Assembly: GCA_028583405.1 (NCBI GenBank)
Contig: CM053256.1
Coordinates: forward strand, 24,959,325-25,023,324
Direction: 5' to 3'
Length of the DNA stretch: 64,000 nucleotides
Origin: Pogonophryne albipinna
Lineage: Eukaryota > Chordata > Actinopteri > Perciformes > Artedidraconidae
Every line of letters starts with the position of its first letter. The stretch's first letter is position 1. Under the pieces are notes generated by a model. That model did not search any database. It was given only the letters and a program-made list of their open reading frames with translations, and was not told the DNA's origin. The position numbers were made by a program, and so were the translations under genes. This document shows, piece after piece, positions 58,331 to 64,000 of this stretch.

Positions 58331-60629
58331 AGTACATCAAGGTTTTTTTTAAGAGTCGTGATATCCTGTCAACTGTCAACATCTTGTTCTCGCTTGGCCT
58401 TAGATCACATATAGTGGTGAGGTCCATGAATGATTTGATGACTGAAGGCCGTTTTTGAGGAATTTAAAAAATAACCAAGATCTCTGATGGAAAAAATACA
58501 AGGCAAGGCAGGCATGCTGGGGAAAAGTCCAGAAGCATGTTGCACCAGGTCTCGAAACAAAAAACTAGTTGTTTTTTCTTGACTCAGTGATTGGTGGCCA
58601 GATCAGTAATTGGATCATTCTCATCTTTGTTATAAAGGTGCAGTTGGAAGTTAGGGAAATTGCTTGTATGTGACCCCCTATAGCCCTGGCTGCATTATTA
58701 AGTTGCCTACACATCGCATTTTCACACAGCCTTCTCCACTGCTGGTTCTAAGAATATTCATCCAACAAAATGAGGTATGGCAATGTCAGCTGCTAGGTTC
58801 CCCCACTTGTCTAGAGTTAAATATGCCATTCATTACATTATAATCACTTTCTAGACCCTAAACTTTACCTGCACCATAATGTGATTAACATTTTAACCTT
58901 AAACCAATTTTAACCACTCGCATTCCCATCAGCCTCTTTGTGTTTCTGATAAATAAGAAATGTTGCCATTTTATTCCTTATGTTAAGTGTTAATTTGATA
59001 GGGACACATGCAATATATTTGCTAATTTACATTACATTACTTTACAATATACAAGTGAATGTGACAAACTATATACATAAGCAGCCGCATGTTAGCATTA
59101 TCAGCATATTAGCATGCTAAAGTACTGTAAGTATGACAGCACAGCTGTACCCTTGTATAGCCTCACCAAGCCTTTAGCATGTAGACTCTTAAGGGGACAG
59201 CATACTTTATCACAATTGCAATGGGGGGAGGTATATCTCCATCTCCATCTCCAAACATCTTTGTATATTTGCAAGACTGACAATCTGACATTCACACCAA
59301 GTTCACACTGCTATTAGAGGCTGTGATGTTAGCGTATGGACCCTTAATTGTTAAGGATGGTCTGTTTGAAAACATGTCCATTTTAAAAACTAAATAAATC
59401 TATTGATTATTTAAGGATCAAGGTAATCAAACAATCAAACGGGTGTCTTTAGAAGATGTATTTTTGGTCTGGAATCAAGTCGGGCATACATCATTTTTTT
59501 GTAGAAACTTAGCAAAGCTTTTATCATTTGGACTTGAGCTTATAGCATTTAACCAGACAAAGGAAATATCCCATTTACTCACTCCTGTGTTATTATTACA
59601 GACCATTTCAGATGCAGATCGCAAGAAAAAAGGAAGCCACTCCTTTGTACTGAGATCCGCCTTAAGTTGGCCCCATGTTATACATCGGTATCAAATCTTC
59701 ACATGCTCTTCCCAAGTGAATGAGTGAGGAGGGATGGAGTGAAGGGAGAGAGAGTGAGAGCTATTGGTCACGCACTGACAGCAGCACCCAGCAGCCATGC
59801 CGCGGTGCCTCTGCCAGCAGAGCTGCTTGTGTGAACTGAGATAAGCCCGAGCCTCCTCTCCTTGGCGGTATAGGCTGGTCACGTAGCACCAGAAGGCAGC
59901 TTAGCCCCAACACAAATCCAATGGGTCTCTCCCTCACCCGCTCCTACTGTAGCTTCCTCCCACACTGTCTTTCTCTGTCTCTTCCCGACTCTCGGTCTTC
60001 CTGTTTTTCTCAAGGTCTTTGGCTTTTCCCATTGACTCTGCATATTTATTTGAGAGATCAGTATTTACCCTTCCTTAGTGAACAGTATGCAGGCGAATAT
60101 TGGAGCTTGCTGTACAGTGCAATTGCTGTAGATGTTTGAGAGGATAAGGTGAAACAACAACATGTTGAAAGTTTCAGTGGGTCATCATAGGCTACTTTGT
60201 TTTTCATCATTGTGTGATAGATTACATGGTAACTGACTACACAGGTGTGTCACTGCAGAATGTGTCGTCTTCCACAGAAACTCTCTTAAATATTCAAATA
60301 AGGTCCCTTGTGACATTGAGCCCTGCACCCAAATGCTCATTCATATGCAAACACCGACAATGGATACAAAATAAACTCAGCGTTAAAATACATGGGGTCT
60401 TTAATGTCCACACAAACCAACATGCAGTGTGTCTTCAGCTGAACTATTTTTTAATTGGCAGTTTTCAGTACAAGGCAGTTCAAGGTGCTTTACAAAAACA
60501 AAATCAAAATCATTAAGATTTCAACAACAAATTACTTCTAAAAACAGTCATTCAATAGCGAATAAAGAGAATAAAATACAAATAAAAAGCTTAGAGAGAC
60601 TAAGACTTGTATAAAATATAGTTTTTGGT
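58331..60629. other. Noncoding sequence
   Basis: Short frames only. At 60464-60500 'acaaggcagttcaaggtgc' resembles a LINE 3' tail fragment. Confidence 0.4.
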
Positions 60630-61259
60630 GCCTAAAACGCTTCCATTGGACTCCTTTGTTTACTACTGTAACATAGTTACATCACTATAGTACAGTCGCG
60701 CCTCGGTTGGCTAAAGCTCGAAGACATTGTACATGATTGGCTAAGGGGCGGAACATCTCTAAACAGTTGACTAATCACAGCAGAGCCGGCCAGCTAACCA
60801 ATCAGAGCAGACTGGGCTCTGGTCTCAGACAGAGGGTGAAAAGAGATGCTGTAGCACAGGCAGTATGAGAAAAATAAAAACCTTTTTTAACATTAGAGCA
60901 TGGAAACATGTCACAGTAGAGCAGTGTTTCTCAAAGTGGGGGGCGCAGAGGCATGACGGGGGGGGGGGGGGTGAGAGACCAGGAGGAAAAATGGTTATGA
61001 CGTCGTCATGACCGGCGGAAGTTACACTTAGAAACCTTAGAAACCTATGAGGGCGCTGTAGGACCCAGGTGTGTAATGTACATGTTGAGGATTGAAGGTC
61101 AATAGGCGGTGTCAGGGGGGCACTAGAGGGTGCTGTAGCTCCCCCTAGGATAGCCATAGCACCCCCTAAGCACCCCCATGTTGTGTGCATGTGCGAGAGT
61201 GCACCGGTACCGGAGATTGTTGTTGTTGTTAGCATCTGGTGCTAGCTAGCTACGCTAAC

Positions 61260-61346
61260 GGATATAAGGAGCTTTTTCAACAACAAGGTGGAGGGAGAGT
61301 CCTCTCCTGTCAGACTGAGAGGCTCGGATAACCTCAGCTCAGTGAG
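61260..61346 (+). pseudogene. hAT transposase first-exon relic
   Basis: The frame reads TDIRSFFNNKVEGESSPVRL and continues to SDNLSSVR. 'DIRSFF' starts are usual in TTF-type zinc-finger hAT transposases; here the expected ATG is ACG. An AG|GTAAAG donor-like site follows at about 61345-61352, suggesting the parent gene had an intron. Function is lost. Confidence 0.5.
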
Positions 61347-61546
61347 GTAAAGGACTCTCAGTGTTTAGATAGTTAACTTTAGTCTAAGTTATCTCAGTGG
61401 GTCTCAAACGGTTTGGTCACGATTAATGTAAACAATTATTTCCGAGGCACACGTTTATATGATCATTATAGGTATACAAAAATAAGAGAATAAATGCAAA
61501 ACAGGTATGAAATACAATATGACAGTAAAACAAGAATAAAGTTTAA

Positions 61547-61850
61547 GGGTCCCATGTCATGCTTTTCCGTCCCTTTGTGTGTTATGTAGCATGTGTTATG
61601 TAAATGGTCTGCAAAGTCACAAACCCTCAAAGTACATTATTCGTTTTCCATTTTTTTCTTCCTGAGTACAGTGACGTGACCATACCCAGGTCCAAATGGA
61701 CCAATCCGTGGAGCTCCTCACACACACACTCACTTAGCCTTATCTTTTCTCAGCCGCTGCTCCGCGGATTTCTCAACCTGAGAATCAGTTTGTGTGTGTG
61801 CTCAGGCTGAGTTCAGGCTGAGTTTCGCAATGTCTCGCTGTCTCGCAGAC
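61547..61850 (-). mobile_element. TTAA-MITE family B, partial copy
   Basis: After TTAA at 61543-61546 the sequence GGGTCCCATGTCATGCTTT and 'aatggtctgcaaagtcacaaaccctcaaagta' (read as adjacent blocks) is the reverse of the right part of the 36481-37126 element, including 'tccaaatggaccaatccgtgg'. Similarity fades after about 61850. Confidence 0.7.
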
Positions 61851-62067
61851 CCCACGCAGCAACCAGGAAACGACACCAGTAATCCAGCTCACGCTGTCCG
61901 CTCAAAGGGCGCAGCAGCGAGCCCCGCAATGTCCCGCAAACACGGCACCCAGACCCCACGCAGCATTCTCATATCCATAACGAAAAAGTAAATCTGTTTG
62001 AGAACCACTGGTACTGGAACTCAATACTAATATGAGCCTGAAAATAAGCAAAATAGGGCCCCTTTAA

Positions 62068-62429
62068 GGCAGATTGGGTAATATTGTACCAGAAGCTCCT
62101 CAGTTAATCCTGTGAAAGTGGTGCTGCCCCACAGGGCATCTACACCGCGCGCTGATAAGAACAGCCTGACAACAACGTGCCTCCAGGGCTGCATTCACAC
62201 TAAACAGCACCAGAGGCAGCCAAATATCGCTGTTCCTACAAACCTTAATTAGGATATCTAATACTTCTGGATTTTCCCTGTTGTTAAACAAAAAGCTGCG
62301 TTCAGGTGCTTCTTTTGTAGCGAGTGTGATGTTGTAATGTCACAGTGTGCATAACACAAACCGGAACGTGACCTCTTTGATATCTGCACTTAAATAATAC
62401 AGAGGGCATGCACTTCCACACATAAACAG
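62068..62429. other. Noncoding sequence
   Basis: No feature seen. Confidence 0.4.
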
Positions 62430-62990
62430 GGTTGGGAAGGATAATTCAAAACATATTCTGTTAAATTAATTGCTGTACAATATAGTTACCAGTAAGATGA
62501 AATGTAATCCGTAACCTAATCTGAATATTCAAATATAAAAGTTATGTCACCTGATTACTTTCCTTTACTTTTGGATTACCTCAATATCAAATGCATAACA
62601 GAAAATAAATATCAATAAGATGTTTTTTACTTGTTTATTATGAAAGACAACAGAACAATGTGACCTTAAGTATCAATATATTTTTATTTATAGGAAAACC
62701 TGCTTTTCATCAAGCATATTCAGACAGTAGCCTATACACTAACACTGAAACACATGATCACAAATTACAAAAAGCAGAAAATGCTCCATTTTAGTTTAAT
62801 ACACACAATTAAGCTCACACACACTACTTTATAAACGTATAGGTCCACCTACTGAATTAAAAAAAGAACAAATGAACCAAAGAAAGTGAAAACCACAAAG
62901 CAGATTCAGGGAAGGGAATACAGCTACCTCTATTTTGTATACTGATGATTTAATCCCATTACATGTAATCCGTTATCTCCCAGGCCTGCC
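62430..62990 (+). mobile_element. Dispersed repeat family Y, copy 2
   Basis: Starts 'cagggttgggaaggataatt'. It contains 'tttacttttggattacctca' and ends with 'ttacatgtaatccgttatct' followed by 'cccaggcctg'. Copy 1 is reversed at 42350-42810. AT-rich filler occupies 62600-62930. TSD not found. Confidence 0.5.
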
Positions 62991-64000
62991 AACACAACCC
63001 CAACAACCCGGCAGGGCTCAGAAACACAAAGGTTAACAATAAATCAAAAGTTACAATAAATAAAGTAATAAAAAGTAAAAAATCATAATTTACAAAAGAG
63101 AGAATTTAAAACAACATAAATGAATACAAAATGCGTAAATGTTTAATTTCAGGATAAGAGATTCAAGGTAAAACTTTGCACATTATTTTTGCCATATAAA
63201 GAAGTCTGAACAAGGCATGCTGATGGATTTATGCTATTCTTGTCTCTATTTTTCTCTAGAGAATAAAAACACACATGCTACTCTCTGTCTCCATCAACCT
63301 CACACCAACCAGGTTGCATGTTGAGTAACATTCTCGACTGAATAAAGGTGAACATCCCTTTAGCCCCACATTTGAATCAGAGGTTAATAACGCAATATGC
63401 GAAAAGAAGGACTTGCAGCTCTGGCTATTTACAATCTTGAGAAATATAGCAAGTAGCCGCTAGGAAATTCCACTGGAGGTCAAGATGTGTGATTGCTGTG
63501 CATGGCACACACAGCTGGGATAAGATAAGCACTTATCCCCGGGCTATCTCAAAGTCATGAAGATCACTACGATGTCTGAATCTCCTTTAGATATTTGTCT
63601 GACATTTGTCGTGTCTAAATGTCCCCGGAGACGACATGCGTAGGCCTTCCATCGATTCTGTGCTTTTAAGCTGCCCCAGTGTCCTTCTCGTTTTCAAAAG
63701 GGAACAATATTAGATGGACCTCAAGGGCGCTTTACAATCAAGGGTTCCTAATGCAGATATTCCTCCAATATGCTGTCATATGTCAGAGTCAACACTGTGA
63801 AGGTCTAAATATATACACAGCTTGGCCACAGAGACTTGTTGCTACCAAGGCTGCTGGTCTTTTTTTCAACTTCTTTTTTTACTTCAGACAGCAACTGTAA
63901 CATAAACGTGTTCTTCTGTAGTACAATAATGCAATTTAAGGGAAGGGGATTTACTGTAGTGCTACTGTGAAAGATCTGTGGGTCAGATTCATTGGCCTGC
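62991..64000. other. Noncoding sequence to window end
   Basis: No gene, RNA or clear repeat. A short 'caagggcgctttacaatca' at about 63722 resembles a LINE tail fragment. Confidence 0.4.

Larger units (their letters stand above)
60922..62010 (+). mobile_element. hAT element nested in TTAA-MITE family A
   Basis: Begins CAGTGTTTCTCAAAGTGG and ends TGTTTGAGAACCACTG. Flanking 8-mers (CAGTAGAG and GTACTGGA) do not match well, so the TSD is decayed or one end was altered. The interior carries a relic of a transposase first exon (61260-61346) and the 'tagatagttaactttagtctaag' segment shared with 48835. From 61547 it also holds part of a TTAA-MITE family B. A G14-type run lies near 60958-60971. Confidence 0.7.
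60630..62063 (+). mobile_element. TTAA-MITE family A copy interrupted by a hAT
   Basis: Left part (60630-60921) runs from 'ggtgcctaaaacgcttcc' through 'ccaatcagagcagactgggc' to 'catggaaacatgtcacag'. The right part resumes at about 62011 with 'aatatgagcctgaaaataagc' and ends 'aaatagggccccttTAA' (TTAA 62064-62067). Between them lies the hAT at 60922-62010. Joined, the two flanks reconstruct the family layout of the 44300-44636 copy. Confidence 0.75.

Overview
This window is vertebrate, almost certainly teleost, nuclear DNA. It is AT-rich and intron-poor in signal. It contains no operons or bacterial genes. It is dominated by repeats typical of fish genomes: LINE copies with reverse-transcriptase C-terminal peptides and (ATT)n tails, hAT elements with 8-bp target-site duplications (TSDs), TTAA-flanked piggyBac-type elements, a pogo-like element, a Harbinger-like element and fold-back elements. 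It also carries a perfect (GT)160 microsatellite. Teleost, probably percomorph, is an inference from repeat style; no marker gene fixes the species.

Host coding content is very small. I can support one likely protein-coding exon at 48160-48356 (+), with a pyrimidine-rich acceptor, a strong GTAAGA donor and an open frame with coding-like codon use. I do not recognise the gene. Everything else reads as intronic or intergenic sequence around it. The only long open frame is a LINE reverse transcriptase (27184-28641).

Layout. 1-5.4 kb: degraded DNA-transposon pieces and a 175-bp fold-back element. 5.3-7.2 kb: a degenerate GATGGGTAT-type tandem array split by a pogo-like transposon. 7.9-15.2 kb: short nonautonomous DNA elements, several adjoining at shared TTAA sites. 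18.6-20.5 kb: a four-layer nest (tandem repeat, then a piggyBac-like element, then a LINE, then a short retroposon tail). 22.3-23.9 kb: an element with roughly 300-bp inverted repeats, followed by (GT)160. 26.5-28.9 kb: a MITE and an L2-like LINE with an open RT frame. 32.5-38.98 kb: hAT remnants, a 410-bp hAT MITE, a TTAA MITE and a LINE that has lost its RT core. 42.3-47.8 kb: dispersed repeats, Harbinger and hAT elements. 48.0-48.4 kb: the candidate exon. 48.6-51.8 kb: hAT inside hAT, then a LINE fragment. 53-54 kb: an element with perfect 16-bp inverted termini. 60.6-62.1 kb: a TTAA MITE interrupted by a hAT that itself holds another TTAA element.

No undescribed functional system stands out. 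What is informative is the insertion archaeology: exact TSDs, nesting order, adjacent elements sharing one TTAA, and a family of short TTAA elements present about seven times in 64 kb. Family assignments rest on termini, TSDs and recognisable peptide motifs read by eye; no database search was possible.
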